Assembly: GCF_044772865.1 (NCBI RefSeq)
Contig: NZ_CP173029.1
Location: 1,984,001-2,048,000 of the forward strand
DNA length: 64,000 nucleotides
Source: Algirhabdus cladophorae
GTDB taxonomy: Bacteria; Pseudomonadota; Alphaproteobacteria; Rhodobacterales; Rhodobacteraceae
Direction of reading: 5' to 3'
In this document: positions 51,764-59,935 of the stretch, piece after piece
How the letters are laid out: the number at the start of each line of letters is the position of its first letter
Numbering within the stretch: the first letter of the stretch is position 1
The notes under the pieces: generated by a model
What the model saw: only the letters and a program-made list of their open reading frames with translations
Database searches by the model: none
What the model was told of the DNA's origin: nothing
Position numbers and translations under genes: made by a program

Positions 51764-53224
51764 TTAGATGCCCGCCGGAATGTTCAGCGGATCCCGCTCG
51801 ATCTTGCGTGGTGAATTCAACGCCTTCCACTGGCTCAGTGCCGTGTGGGCTGAGGGGAATGGCGGACGCGGCACAAACTTACCTCGACCTGGATTGGGCT
51901 GGCTGTTTTTACCCCAAGACCAGATCACCTCTCCACGGCTGAGCGTATGACGCGACTGGGCCGTGACTTCAAACCCTTCAAACACATTATAATCCAGAAC
52001 AGAATGATGGTTTGCAGGCGAAATCGTTTTGCTGATCGCAGGGTCCCAGACGACGATATCCGCATCAGCGCCTTCTACAATCGCCCCCTTTTTCGGATAT
52101 ATATTCAATATCTTAGCCACATTTGTTGAGGTCGCTGCGACAAATTCGTTCATCGTCAAGCGGCCTGTTTCAACGCCTTCGGTCCACAAAACAGCCAAGC
52201 GTTCTTCCAACCCGTTGGAGCCATTGGGAATGATCCGAAAATCATCCCGCCCCGCACGTTTTTGGGCGGTGTTAAACGCAGCATGATCCGTGGCCACCAC
52301 TTGCAAAGACCCCGCCTGCAAACCGGCCCACAGGCTGTCTTGGTGATCTTTCGAGCGGAACGGCGGGGACATCACACGTCGGGCCGCATGATCCCAATCC
52401 TTGTTGAAATATTCGCTTTCGTCCAAGGTCAAAAACTGGATTAAAGGCTCGCCATAAACACGCATGCCCTTTTGCCGGGCACGTCGAATGGCCTCATGGG
52501 TCTGCTCGCAAGACACATGGACAATGTACAAAGGCACGCCCGCTGTATCAGCAATCGTAATCGCCCGGTTGGCCGCCTCACCCTCCAGTTCTGGCGGACG
52601 TGAATATGCGTGACCCTCGGGCCCCGTGATCCCCTGATCATAGTATTTCTGCTGCAGCTCAGCTACCAAATCGCCGTTCTCGGCATGGACCATGGGCAGA
52701 CCACCCAACTCGGCACAGCGCTTGAAGGAGGCAAACATCTCGTCATCCTCGATCATCAACGCGCCTTTGTAAGCCATAAAGTGCTTAAAGCTGTTCACCC
52801 CCATATCAATGGCATCCTTCATGCCGTTGAACACCCCCTCGTCCCAGCCGGTAATCGCCATGTGATAGCCCACATCGGAACAAATCTGCGGGGCGGATTT
52901 GCGGTGCCAGTCATTGATCGCGTTCTTGAGATCACCATCCGCACCGGGCAAACAGAAATCCACCACCATCGTGGTGCCACCAACAGCCGCAGCCCAAGTG
53001 CCACTTTCAAACGTCTCGGCAGCCGTGGTCCCCATAAAGGGCATTTCAAGATGCGTGTGAGGATCAATGCCGCCTGGAATAACATAAGCGCCCTCAGCGT
53101 CGATGTACTCATCCCCAACCAGATCCTCACCGATCTGTTTGATGATCTCACCTTCGATCAGAACATCCGCTTTCCACGTGCGATCCGCAGTACAGACCGT
53201 GCCGCCTTTAATAACTTTGGTCAT
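51764..53224 (-). CDS. hydA: Dihydropyrimidinase (D-hydantoinase)
   Basis: 486-residue cyclic amidohydrolase that opens dihydrouracil/dihydrothymine to N-carbamoyl-beta-amino acids. Metal ligands are visible: GIDPHTHLEMPF (HxH), the carboxylated lysine in SFKHFMAYKGAL, and histidines in LYIVHVSCEQTHEAI and VVATDHAAFNTAQKR. Length and motifs are those of classical dihydropyrimidinase. It lies between the ureidopropionase-type hydrolase and the ABC ATPase, and completes the second step of the reductive pathway started by PreAT. Confidence 0.92.
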   Translation of the reverse strand: MTKVIKGGTVCTADRTWKADVLIEGEIIKQIGEDLVGDEYIDAEGAYVIPGGIDPHTHLEMPFMGTTAAETFESGTWAAAVGGTTMVVDFCLPGADGDLKNAINDWHRKSAPQICSDVGYHMAITGWDEGVFNGMKDAIDMGVNSFKHFMAYKGALMIEDDEMFASFKRCAELGGLPMVHAENGDLVAELQQKYYDQGITGPEGHAYSRPPELEGEAANRAITIADTAGVPLYIVHVSCEQTHEAIRRARQKGMRVYGEPLIQFLTLDESEYFNKDWDHAARRVMSPPFRSKDHQDSLWAGLQAGSLQVVATDHAAFNTAQKRAGRDDFRIIPNGSNGLEERLAVLWTEGVETGRLTMNEFVAATSTNVAKILNIYPKKGAIVEGADADIVVWDPAISKTISPANHHSVLDYNVFEGFEVTAQSRHTLSRGEVIWSWGKNSQPNPGRGKFVPRPPFPSAHTALSQWKALNSPRKIERDPLNIPAGI

Positions 53225-53239
53225 CCGTCACCTTCCCCA

Positions 53240-53288
53240 GTTTCTTTTTGCCCCCAATATCAACGGGGGGGTGAGGGCAAAGCCCCCC
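53240..53288 (-). repeat. Degenerate intergenic element plus hairpin between hydrolase and dihydropyrimidinase genes
   Basis: GTTTCTTTTTGCCCCCAATA (53240-53259) resembles the element at 50769 and 57379. It is followed by a G7/C6 stem with an 11-base loop (53265-53288). The hairpin lies in the 68-base intercistronic gap, where it may stabilise or attenuate the message. Confidence 0.45.
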
Positions 53289-53292
53289 TATC

Positions 53293-54543
53293 TCAATCAA
53301 CGATTTCAGCAGTTTCCATCACGGCATGAAACAACACATTGGCCCCTGCTGCGGCCCAGTCCGGGCTGATTTCTTCGGCCTCATTATGACTGAGTCCATC
53401 CACACACGGGCACATCACCATAGCTGTCGGGGCCACCCGGTTGATCCAGCACGCATCATGACCCGCACCAGAAATCAGATCCATATGGGAGTGGCCCAAA
53501 CGCTCGGCGGCGGCGCGCACAGCTGTCACACACCCCTCATCAAACTTTACAGGATCGAACCCTCCAACCTTTTCATAGGTTACATCCAGGCCCATTTCTT
53601 TACATATTGCGTCAGTTTCAATCTTAAGACGCTTTTCCATATCCTCGATAACTGTCAGGTCAGGCGAGCGGAAATCGACGGTAAACACAACTCTTCCCGG
53701 GATCACATTGCGACTGTTGGGATGCACATCGATATGGCCTGCTGCCCCCACCGCATGGGGCGCATGGGACCAGGCAATCTCATCGACCTTCTGCAAGACC
53801 CGTGCCATGCCGAGGCCAGCGTTCTTGCGCATAGGCATCGGGGTTGACCCTGTGTGACTGTCCTTGCCCGTGATCGTCACTTGGGTCCAAGACAGGCCCT
53901 GCCCATGGGTCACCACGCCCACATCACGGCCTTCAGCCTCTAGGATCGGTCCCTGTTCGATATGCAACTCAAAGAAGGCATGCATCTGACGGGCGCCAAC
54001 CTCTTCATCGCCTTTCCAGCCAATCCGCTCCAACTCATCGCCAAATTTCAGGCCCTCTGCATCCTCGCGCCCGTAAGCCCAATCCTGCGTGTGGATACCG
54101 GCGAACACGCCGGAGGCCAGCATTGCAGGGGCAAAGCGTGTGCCCTCTTCATTGGTGAAATTCGTCACAACAATCGGGTGCTTGGTCCTAATGCCCAGAT
54201 CGTTCATCGAACGAATAATCTCAAGCCCGCCAAGCACGCCCAGTACACCATCGTATTTGCCACCCGTGGGCTGCGTGTCCAGGTGGGAACCGACATAGAC
54301 AGGGAGAGCATCCATGTCAGTTCCCTCGCGGCGGGCAAACATATTGCCCATCTGATCGACCCCCATGGTCATTCCTGCAGCAGCACACCAATCCGCAAAC
54401 AAATGGCGGCCTTGGCTGTCTTCATCCGTCACGGTTTGGCGATTGTTACCCCCAGCCACACCAGGGCCAATCTGTGCCATTTCCATCAGACTGTCCCACA
54501 ACCGCTCAGCGTTGATTTTCATATTTTCGCCGGGGGCAGCCAT
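53293..54543 (-). CDS. Zn-dependent amidohydrolase, N-carbamoyl-beta-alanine amidohydrolase type (M20 family)
   Basis: 416 residues. Metal-binding segments GSHLDTQPTGGKYDGVLG and NFTNEEGTRFAPAMLASG, dimerisation domain with HTGSTPMPMRKNAG, and C-terminal SGAGHDACWINRVAPTAM. These features mark the carbamoylase/ureidopropionase/allantoate hydrolase branch of M20. In this context it should hydrolyse N-carbamoyl-beta-alanine to beta-alanine, ammonia and carbon dioxide, the third step of reductive pyrimidine breakdown. ATG 54543 has AAGGA seven bases upstream. First gene of the operon, with a RutR-like operator 85 bases upstream. Confidence 0.87.
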   Translation of the reverse strand: MAAPGENMKINAERLWDSLMEMAQIGPGVAGGNNRQTVTDEDSQGRHLFADWCAAAGMTMGVDQMGNMFARREGTDMDALPVYVGSHLDTQPTGGKYDGVLGVLGGLEIIRSMNDLGIRTKHPIVVTNFTNEEGTRFAPAMLASGVFAGIHTQDWAYGREDAEGLKFGDELERIGWKGDEEVGARQMHAFFELHIEQGPILEAEGRDVGVVTHGQGLSWTQVTITGKDSHTGSTPMPMRKNAGLGMARVLQKVDEIAWSHAPHAVGAAGHIDVHPNSRNVIPGRVVFTVDFRSPDLTVIEDMEKRLKIETDAICKEMGLDVTYEKVGGFDPVKFDEGCVTAVRAAAERLGHSHMDLISGAGHDACWINRVAPTAMVMCPCVDGLSHNEAEEISPDWAAAGANVLFHAVMETAEIVD

Positions 54544-54627
54544 GGCAGCGTCCTTTGTTTGTTGCGCGCCAGTTTCGCCTACGGGTGCGTGGCGATCTGC
54601 TGCGCGATGTCCCTGACCAGAGCTCTT

Positions 54628-54643
54628 TTTACCAACTGGTCAA
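54628..54643. promoter_or_regulatory. Predicted RutR operator in the hydrolase/rutR divergent region
   Basis: TTTACCAACTGGTCAA matches the known RutR consensus TTGACCAnnTGGTCAA at all but one defined position. It lies in the 241-base gap between the divergent amidohydrolase and rutR-like genes. A near-copy precedes preT at 58741. Confidence 0.75.
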
Positions 54644-54784
54644 TATAACGCTACCATGGCGGCACAATCAGTCAAGAACTTCGGCTCGGCGGTCTTGAAA
54701 CCGTCCCAATTTAATGAGACCTTTGGCTCAATTCCGCATTTAAATTAGGCACCAAACAAACCCCTGCGCAAAGACCATTCCCAA

Positions 54785-55411
54785 ATGACCGAACCCAAAG
54801 GGCAAACTCGAATCCAATTGAAAAATCGCGCAGTCATTCGCGAGGCCGCTTTGGATGTGTTTTCAACCTATGGGTTTCGCGGCTCTACCTTGGATCAAAT
54901 TGCCAAGGCCGCGGGTCTGTCAAAGCCGAACTTGCTGTACTACTACCCCTCAAAAGAGAGCATTCATGCAGAGCTTTTGGCGGTTTTAATGTCAACTTGG
55001 CTGGATCCGCTTGAGGATATGGATGACGCAGGCGATCCCCAAACCGAAATTTTGGCCTATGTGCGCCGCAAATTGCAGATGTCGCAGGATTACCCGCGCG
55101 AAAGCAGGCTTTGGGCCAATGAGATTTTGCAAGGTGCGCCGAATATTCTGAATCTACTCGAAAATGATTTGCGCGAATTGGTGGACGCCAAAGCCACAGT
55201 CATCTCGGGTTGGGTGCGTGCGGGAAAAATAGCTCCAGTGGACCCCTACCATCTGCTGTTCTCGATCTGGTCGTTAACACAACACTACGCTGATTTCGAA
55301 ATTCAGATCCAAGCCGTTTTGGGCGACAAATCAGACGCGATGTTCGCAGATGCTGAAACGTTTTTGACGATGCTCTATACAAATATGCTGCAACCACTAC
55401 TGCGCTCTTAA
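54785..55411 (+). CDS. rutR: TetR-family pyrimidine regulator (RutR-like)
   Basis: 208 residues. N-terminal HTH with LDVFSTYGFRGSTLDQIAKAAGLSK and NLLYYYPSKESIHAELL, followed by the RutR-type ligand domain (YPRESRLWANEILQGAP, GWVRAGKIAPVDPYHLLF, IWSLTQHYADF). RutR senses uracil and represses pyrimidine-degradation genes; the W-S-x-T-Q-H-Y-A-D-F stretch is highly characteristic of it. It is divergent from the catabolic operon across a RutR-like site, so autoregulation and pathway control are likely. Confidence 0.88.
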   Translation: MTEPKGQTRIQLKNRAVIREAALDVFSTYGFRGSTLDQIAKAAGLSKPNLLYYYPSKESIHAELLAVLMSTWLDPLEDMDDAGDPQTEILAYVRRKLQMSQDYPRESRLWANEILQGAPNILNLLENDLRELVDAKATVISGWVRAGKIAPVDPYHLLFSIWSLTQHYADFEIQIQAVLGDKSDAMFADAETFLTMLYTNMLQPLLRS

Positions 55412-55521
55412 CCTCCTCCTCATACTTATGTCGAAAACTTTAAAGATGCCGGGACAAAACACCGGTGGATTGGGTATAGATACCGCCAGACGGGGGCGTC
55501 ATCGCATAAAGGACCAGTGAC

Positions 55522-56052
55522 ATGAGCACCGGATTGGACACCCTTGGCACCAGCCTATTTGTCCCTCAACAACAGCAAACCGACCCCGCAGACAGCGAAG
55601 AGGCCTCAGGCGGGACCAATACGCAAGACAGCGGCTCAACCACTTCGGCGGATCAATCTGACCAAACGCAATCTACTGGCGCCAGCCAAACCGGCGCGTC
55701 AGATCAAGACAACGAAACGGGCACATCGACGTCCTCGGCGTCAACGTCAGCAGCTGCCAGCCCAACAGCCACCGAGTCTCAATCAAACGAGGCCAGCGTC
55801 ACTGCAAGGCTCAGTGCACTGTCAACTGATGCGCCAACCTCCAGCAGACAATCCATTGAAATGCTTGAACTCTTGGTCCGGCAAGGTGCCGAGGAGGCCG
55901 TAGCAGAGGCCCGTCAATTGATGATGATCGAGCAAATCAAAGCACCGCCATTGGGTGCGGCTCAGGTTGTGTTGTTGCAACCCGACGCGCCCGCCAACCG
56001 CACCATGGCACCTACGACCAAGGTCGAACCGGTGGAACAAACCTCCAACTGA
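55522..56052 (+). CDS. Low-complexity Ser/Thr/Gln-rich protein of unknown function, 176 aa
   Basis: I do not recognise this protein. Residues 15-110 are almost entirely Ser, Thr, Ala, Gln, Asp and Gly, likely disordered. Residues 110-142 form one amphipathic helix (SIEMLELLVRQGAEEAVAEA), and the tail is Pro/Thr-rich. There is no signal peptide, no membrane segment, and no Cys, Trp, Tyr or His. AAAGGA precedes the ATG by nine bases and the frame stops four bases before the convergent preA stop, which support a real gene. It follows rutR by 110 bases on the same strand and may be co-transcribed. Confidence 0.6.
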   Translation: MSTGLDTLGTSLFVPQQQQTDPADSEEASGGTNTQDSGSTTSADQSDQTQSTGASQTGASDQDNETGTSTSSASTSAAASPTATESQSNEASVTARLSALSTDAPTSSRQSIEMLELLVRQGAEEAVAEARQLMMIEQIKAPPLGAAQVVLLQPDAPANRTMAPTTKVEPVEQTSN

Positions 56053-56056
56053 TCGG

Positions 56057-57361
56057 CTATTCAGCGGCCACAGACCCCGGGTTATTGGGGTGTGTGGTCC
56101 AATTGGCGTAATCATCACTGACTGTCACGCCAGTGCGCGGATCAACAGCCCCTGAAGGCATTTGTTCCAACGTGATACAGCCCTCAATCGGGCAGACATT
56201 GACACACAGATTGCAGGCCACACATTCTGCATCATCCACAGTGAACACTCGGTCCTCGGACATCACAATCGCTTGATGCGAGGTGTCCTCGCACGCGGCA
56301 TAGCAGCGCCCACACTTGATGCAATCGTCCTGATTGATCACTGCTTTGGCCACGTAATTGAGGTCGAGATACTGCCAATCGGTGACATTCGGCACAGCCA
56401 TTCCGATAAAATCCGCTGTGCTGGTGTGACCCTTTTCGTCCATCCATTCGGACAAACCAGAAATCATTTCCTGAACCACTTTGAACCCATAGGTCATGGC
56501 CGCCGTGCAGACTTGAACGTTCCCGCATCCAAGGGCCATAAATTCTGCCGCATCGCGCCATGTGGTCACACCGCCAATACCCGAAATCGGCAAGCCGTGG
56601 GTTTCAGCATCGCGTGCAATCTCGGCCACCATATTCATGGCAATCGGTTTCACCGCAGGGCCACAATATCCGCCATGACTGCCTTTTCCGCCAATGGAGG
56701 GCTCCGGCGACATACTGTCCAAATCGACCGAAACGATGGAACTGATCGTGTTGATCAGGCTCACGGCATCGGCCCCACCCGCCTTGGCCGCACGCGCAGG
56801 ATAGCGCACATCGGTGATGTTCGGCGTCAATTTGACGATCACAGGCTTGGAATAATACTGCTTGCACCAGCGCGTCACCATCTCAATATATTCGGGGACT
56901 TGGCCTACAGCGGCCCCCATGCCGCGCTCTGACATGCCATGGGGACAGCCGAAATTCAGCTCGATCCCGTCGGCACCTGTGGCCTCAACGCGGGGCAAAA
57001 TATCCTTCCAAGCCTCTTCTTCGCAAGGCACCATGATCGACACGATAATGGCGCGGTCCGGATAGTCGGCTTTGACGCGCGCAATTTCATCCAGATTGGT
57101 TTGCAGCGGACGATCCGTGATCAACTCGATGTTATTCAGGCCCAACAACCGCCGATCCGCACCATAAATCGCCCCATACCGTGGGCCGTTTACATTCACA
57201 ACTGGAGGCCCTTCTGATCCCAAAGTCTTCCAAACCACACCACCCCAGCCTGCTTCAAACGCACGGCGTACATTGTATTCCTTGTCCGTGGGCGGTGCCG
57301 AGGCCAGCCAAAACGGATTGGGCGAAGTAATTCCTAAAAATTCAGTCGTCAGATCAGCCAT
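56057..57361 (-). CDS. preA: NAD-dependent dihydropyrimidine dehydrogenase subunit PreA
   Basis: 434 residues. The N-terminal FMN-binding barrel corresponds to the dihydroorotate dehydrogenase-like part of dihydropyrimidine dehydrogenase (FLGITSPNPFWLASAPPTD, IELNFGCPHGMSERGM, IVKLTPNITDVRYPARAA). The C-terminal ferredoxin domain has two 4Fe-4S motifs, CIKCGRCYAAC and CVACNLCVNVCP. With PreT it reduces uracil and thymine to the dihydro forms. It starts 37 bases after the preT stop, across a copy of the intergenic repeat. Confidence 0.93.
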   Translation of the reverse strand: MADLTTEFLGITSPNPFWLASAPPTDKEYNVRRAFEAGWGGVVWKTLGSEGPPVVNVNGPRYGAIYGADRRLLGLNNIELITDRPLQTNLDEIARVKADYPDRAIIVSIMVPCEEEAWKDILPRVEATGADGIELNFGCPHGMSERGMGAAVGQVPEYIEMVTRWCKQYYSKPVIVKLTPNITDVRYPARAAKAGGADAVSLINTISSIVSVDLDSMSPEPSIGGKGSHGGYCGPAVKPIAMNMVAEIARDAETHGLPISGIGGVTTWRDAAEFMALGCGNVQVCTAAMTYGFKVVQEMISGLSEWMDEKGHTSTADFIGMAVPNVTDWQYLDLNYVAKAVINQDDCIKCGRCYAACEDTSHQAIVMSEDRVFTVDDAECVACNLCVNVCPIEGCITLEQMPSGAVDPRTGVTVSDDYANWTTHPNNPGSVAAE

Positions 57362-57378
57362 TGCGCCATTCCTTTGAG

Positions 57379-57402
57379 CTTCTTTTTTCCAAAAATACTC
57401 AA
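57379..57402 (-). repeat. Copy of the TGAGTATTTTTGG-AAAAAA intergenic element at the preT stop codon
   Basis: On the minus strand TTGAGTATTTTTGGAAAAAA followed by GAAG begins within the preT stop codon TGA and ends about 18 bases before the preA start. Similar sequence occurs at 50769-50859 and 53240-53264. Confidence 0.7.
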
Positions 57403-58685
57403 TTCCCCATCAGAACCGAGTGTATATCCATCGCAGCATCACGCCCTTCGGCCACCGCAGTGACAGTCAGATCCTCGCCGCCTGCCGCACAATCGCCGCC
57501 AGCCCAAACCCCCTTGGCCGAGGTTCGTCCAGCCCCTTTGACAGCAATTTTTCCGCCCTCCAACGCCAGTTCCACGCCCGCATCGTCCAACTTTTGACCG
57601 ATAGCCATTAGCACTTGATCACAGGGCAATATCACCTCTTCCGACCCGTTTAGCGTGAGCACGGCCTGACCCGCATCGACTGACTTTAGCACTGCTTGGG
57701 TGACAATCCGCACACCCTTTGATGTGGCAAGGTCCTGTTCATAGCGCGAAGCTGACATGGCGTCTTGGCCCCGGCGATAGGCAATGGTCACGCGATCAGC
57801 ACCCAGTAATTTTGATTGCACAGCCGCATCTACAGCCGTCATTCCGCCCCCAACGACCAAAACATCGCGTCCCACTTCAACTTGGGCGAGATCCTTGGAC
57901 AGGCGCAGTTCCTCGATGAAATCGACGGCATCGCGTGTCTCGCCCACCCCGGACAAAGCATTCACTCCGCCCAGACCGATAGCCAGAAAAACCGCTTCAA
58001 AACAGCTTGTTAAATCCGAAAGGGTCAGATTTTGACCCAAAGCAAATCCAGTTTTCACCTCGATCCCACCGATTTCCAGCAACCATTCAACCTCGGCTTG
58101 GGCAAAATCATCAGTAGACTTGTAGGCGGCAATTCCCGTTTGGTTCAGCCCACCAAGCCGGTCCGTCGCATCATAAAGATCCACTTGATGCCCGAGCAAC
58201 GCCAACCGATGGGCCGCCGCCAGACCAGCAGGCCCCGCCCCCACAACGGCCACGCGTTTTCCAGTATCCGGCGCACGAGTGAAGGGCTGTTGTGGTTGCG
58301 CCATAACCGCATCTGTCGCAAAGCGTTGGAGTTGCCCAATCTGAACTGGCTTGCCCTCAGCCGCCTCACGGACGCAGGCCTGTTCACACAGAGTTTCCGT
58401 GGGGCACACACGGGCGCACATGCCGCCTAAAATGTTTTGCTCCAAAATCGTCTTGCCCGCAGCCACAGCCGTCCCCGTTTGGATTTGACGAATAAAGAGC
58501 GGCACATCGATGTCGGTCGGGCATGCAGTCACGCAAGGCGCATCATGACAAAAATAGCACCGATCCGCCGCAACCGAGGCCTCGTGAGCCTGCAAAGGCG
58601 CATGCAGATCAGAAAAATTATCGGCCAAGACCTCTGGATCAAGGCGTCCAGCAACCACGCCTGAGGTCAAAGGGGAATGTGCCAT
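57399..58685 (-). CDS. preT: NAD-dependent dihydropyrimidine dehydrogenase subunit PreT
   Basis: 428 residues of the glutamate-synthase small-subunit type. The N-terminal cysteine-rich domain (CYFCHDAPCVTACPTDIDVP, CARVCPTETLCEQAC) carries Fe-S clusters. The FAD motif is VAVVGAGPAGLAAAHRLAL and the NAD motif DVLVVGGGMTAVDAAVQ. It passes electrons from NADH to PreA. I use ATG 58685, with GGAG six bases upstream, over a GTG twelve bases earlier. A RutR-like operator lies 56 bases upstream. Confidence 0.92.
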   Translation of the reverse strand: MAHSPLTSGVVAGRLDPEVLADNFSDLHAPLQAHEASVAADRCYFCHDAPCVTACPTDIDVPLFIRQIQTGTAVAAGKTILEQNILGGMCARVCPTETLCEQACVREAAEGKPVQIGQLQRFATDAVMAQPQQPFTRAPDTGKRVAVVGAGPAGLAAAHRLALLGHQVDLYDATDRLGGLNQTGIAAYKSTDDFAQAEVEWLLEIGGIEVKTGFALGQNLTLSDLTSCFEAVFLAIGLGGVNALSGVGETRDAVDFIEELRLSKDLAQVEVGRDVLVVGGGMTAVDAAVQSKLLGADRVTIAYRRGQDAMSASRYEQDLATSKGVRIVTQAVLKSVDAGQAVLTLNGSEEVILPCDQVLMAIGQKLDDAGVELALEGGKIAVKGAGRTSAKGVWAGGDCAAGGEDLTVTAVAEGRDAAMDIHSVLMGN

Positions 58686-58740
58686 CACTTGCTCCACGCT
58701 TGCTTGTCACTCTGCCCTTTACACTGCCACAGAAAATTTT

Positions 58741-58756
58741 TTTATCAACTGGTAAA
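58741..58756. promoter_or_regulatory. Predicted RutR operator upstream of preTA
   Basis: TTTATCAACTGGTAAA shares the CAACTGGT core, spacing and flanking A/T with the site at 54628-54643, and is itself a palindrome with one mismatch. It lies in the 159-base gap before preT. The same gap also receives the 3' end of the tmoV-like gene, with no clear terminator. Confidence 0.7.
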
Positions 58757-58844
58757 TAAAATTCGACCCACGGAACGCTGACCTCTGGTCACTTTCCAAG
58801 CGTAACGCCCAAAATCACAGCACTTCAACAGGACTAGCCCGCGG

Positions 58845-59864
58845 TCAGTCAGCGCCGACCAGAATATCCAGGGCCGTGCTACGCGACATTGCCCCGATCA
58901 CCGCGCCATCTTTTGCAACGGGTATTGAAATTCGAGTGTCCTGGACCAAAAGCCGGGCAAGATCCTGAATCGAGGCCCCGGCATCAACCGGCGTGCCTTC
59001 CCCAGTTTGGGTCGCATCAGCCAGCACACCTGCGTGGACAACCCGCGCTTTGTCGATCTCTTCGGTGAACTTACGCACGTATTCCGTGGCCGGATTTAGC
59101 ACGATCTGATCGGGTGTATCGCATTGTTCAACCGCGCCGTCTTTCATGATGGCAATCCGGTCGGCAAGGCGCAGGGCCTCGTCAAAATCATGCGTGATAA
59201 AGACAATAGTTTTGCCCAGTAGCCCTTGAAGGCGCAGGAATTCGTCCTGCATTTCGCGACGGATCAAGGGATCAAGGGCCGAAAAAGGTTCGTCCAGAAA
59301 CCAGATGTCAGGCTCAATCGCCAAGGATCGCGCAATGCCCACGCGTTGTTGTTGTCCGCCAGATAATTCGCGCGGAAAGTAGTCTTCGCGGCCCTCAAGG
59401 CCCACCAATTTGACCACTTCTAACGCCCGTGCGCGACGGGTGTGGCGGTCTTGGCCGCGCATTTCCAACGGGAAGGCGACGTTTTCCAGAACGGTCCGGT
59501 GCGGCAACAGTCCAAAGCTTTGGAACACCATGCCCATTTTATTGCGGCGCAGATCAATCAGTTCTTTCTCAGACAGGCTCATAATGTCCTGCCCTTCGAC
59601 CGAGATTGTGCCACCAGTGATGTCGTGAAGGCGCGAGAAACAGCGCACAAGCGTGGATTTACCCGAGCCAGACAGGCCCATAATCACCAACATCTCGCCG
59701 CGCCCCACTTCAATCGAGACGTCTTTGACCCCTGCGATATATCCATCGGTACGGATCTGATCAAAACTATGACCTTGGGGCATCTTGTTGAGATACCCCT
59801 TTGGATCGGCCCCAAAAAGTTTCCATACGTTTTTGCAGGAAATGACCGGTGTGGTGTCTGTCAT
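58845..59864 (-). CDS. tmoV: Quaternary-amine/TMAO-type ABC transporter ATP-binding protein (TmoV-like)
   Basis: 339 residues of the ProV/OpuAA class. Family-specific N-terminus NVWKLFGADPKGYLNK, Walker A MGLSGSGKSTLVRCF, signature ELSGGQQQRVGIARSL, Walker B IWFLDEPFSALDPLIRREM, H-loop ITHDFDEAL. A C-terminal CBS-type domain lies at about 275-335 (TRISIPVAKDGAVIGAMS). It follows the TmoX-like gene by 71 bases containing a hairpin. The expected permease gene is absent on both sides: downstream lies preT. The TMAO assignment depends on the neighbours; glycine betaine is the alternative. Confidence 0.72.
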   Translation of the reverse strand: MTDTTPVISCKNVWKLFGADPKGYLNKMPQGHSFDQIRTDGYIAGVKDVSIEVGRGEMLVIMGLSGSGKSTLVRCFSRLHDITGGTISVEGQDIMSLSEKELIDLRRNKMGMVFQSFGLLPHRTVLENVAFPLEMRGQDRHTRRARALEVVKLVGLEGREDYFPRELSGGQQQRVGIARSLAIEPDIWFLDEPFSALDPLIRREMQDEFLRLQGLLGKTIVFITHDFDEALRLADRIAIMKDGAVEQCDTPDQIVLNPATEYVRKFTEEIDKARVVHAGVLADATQTGEGTPVDAGASIQDLARLLVQDTRISIPVAKDGAVIGAMSRSTALDILVGAD

Positions 59865-59884
59865 GAGGTGCCTTTGTCAAATAA

Positions 59885-59908
59885 GCCCTGCCCGAAATCG
59901 GACAGGGC
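59885..59908 (-). terminator. Intercistronic hairpin between tmoX-like and tmoV-like genes
   Basis: GCCCTGCCCG-AAAT-CGGACAGGGC forms a 10-base stem with one mismatched (G-U on the minus transcript) pair, 28 bases after the binding-protein stop. Followed on the minus strand by TTATTTG. Such hairpins usually let the binding protein accumulate above the ATPase. Confidence 0.6.
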
Positions 59909-59935
59909 CTTTTAGTATTACGTCAAAAAAGGGGG

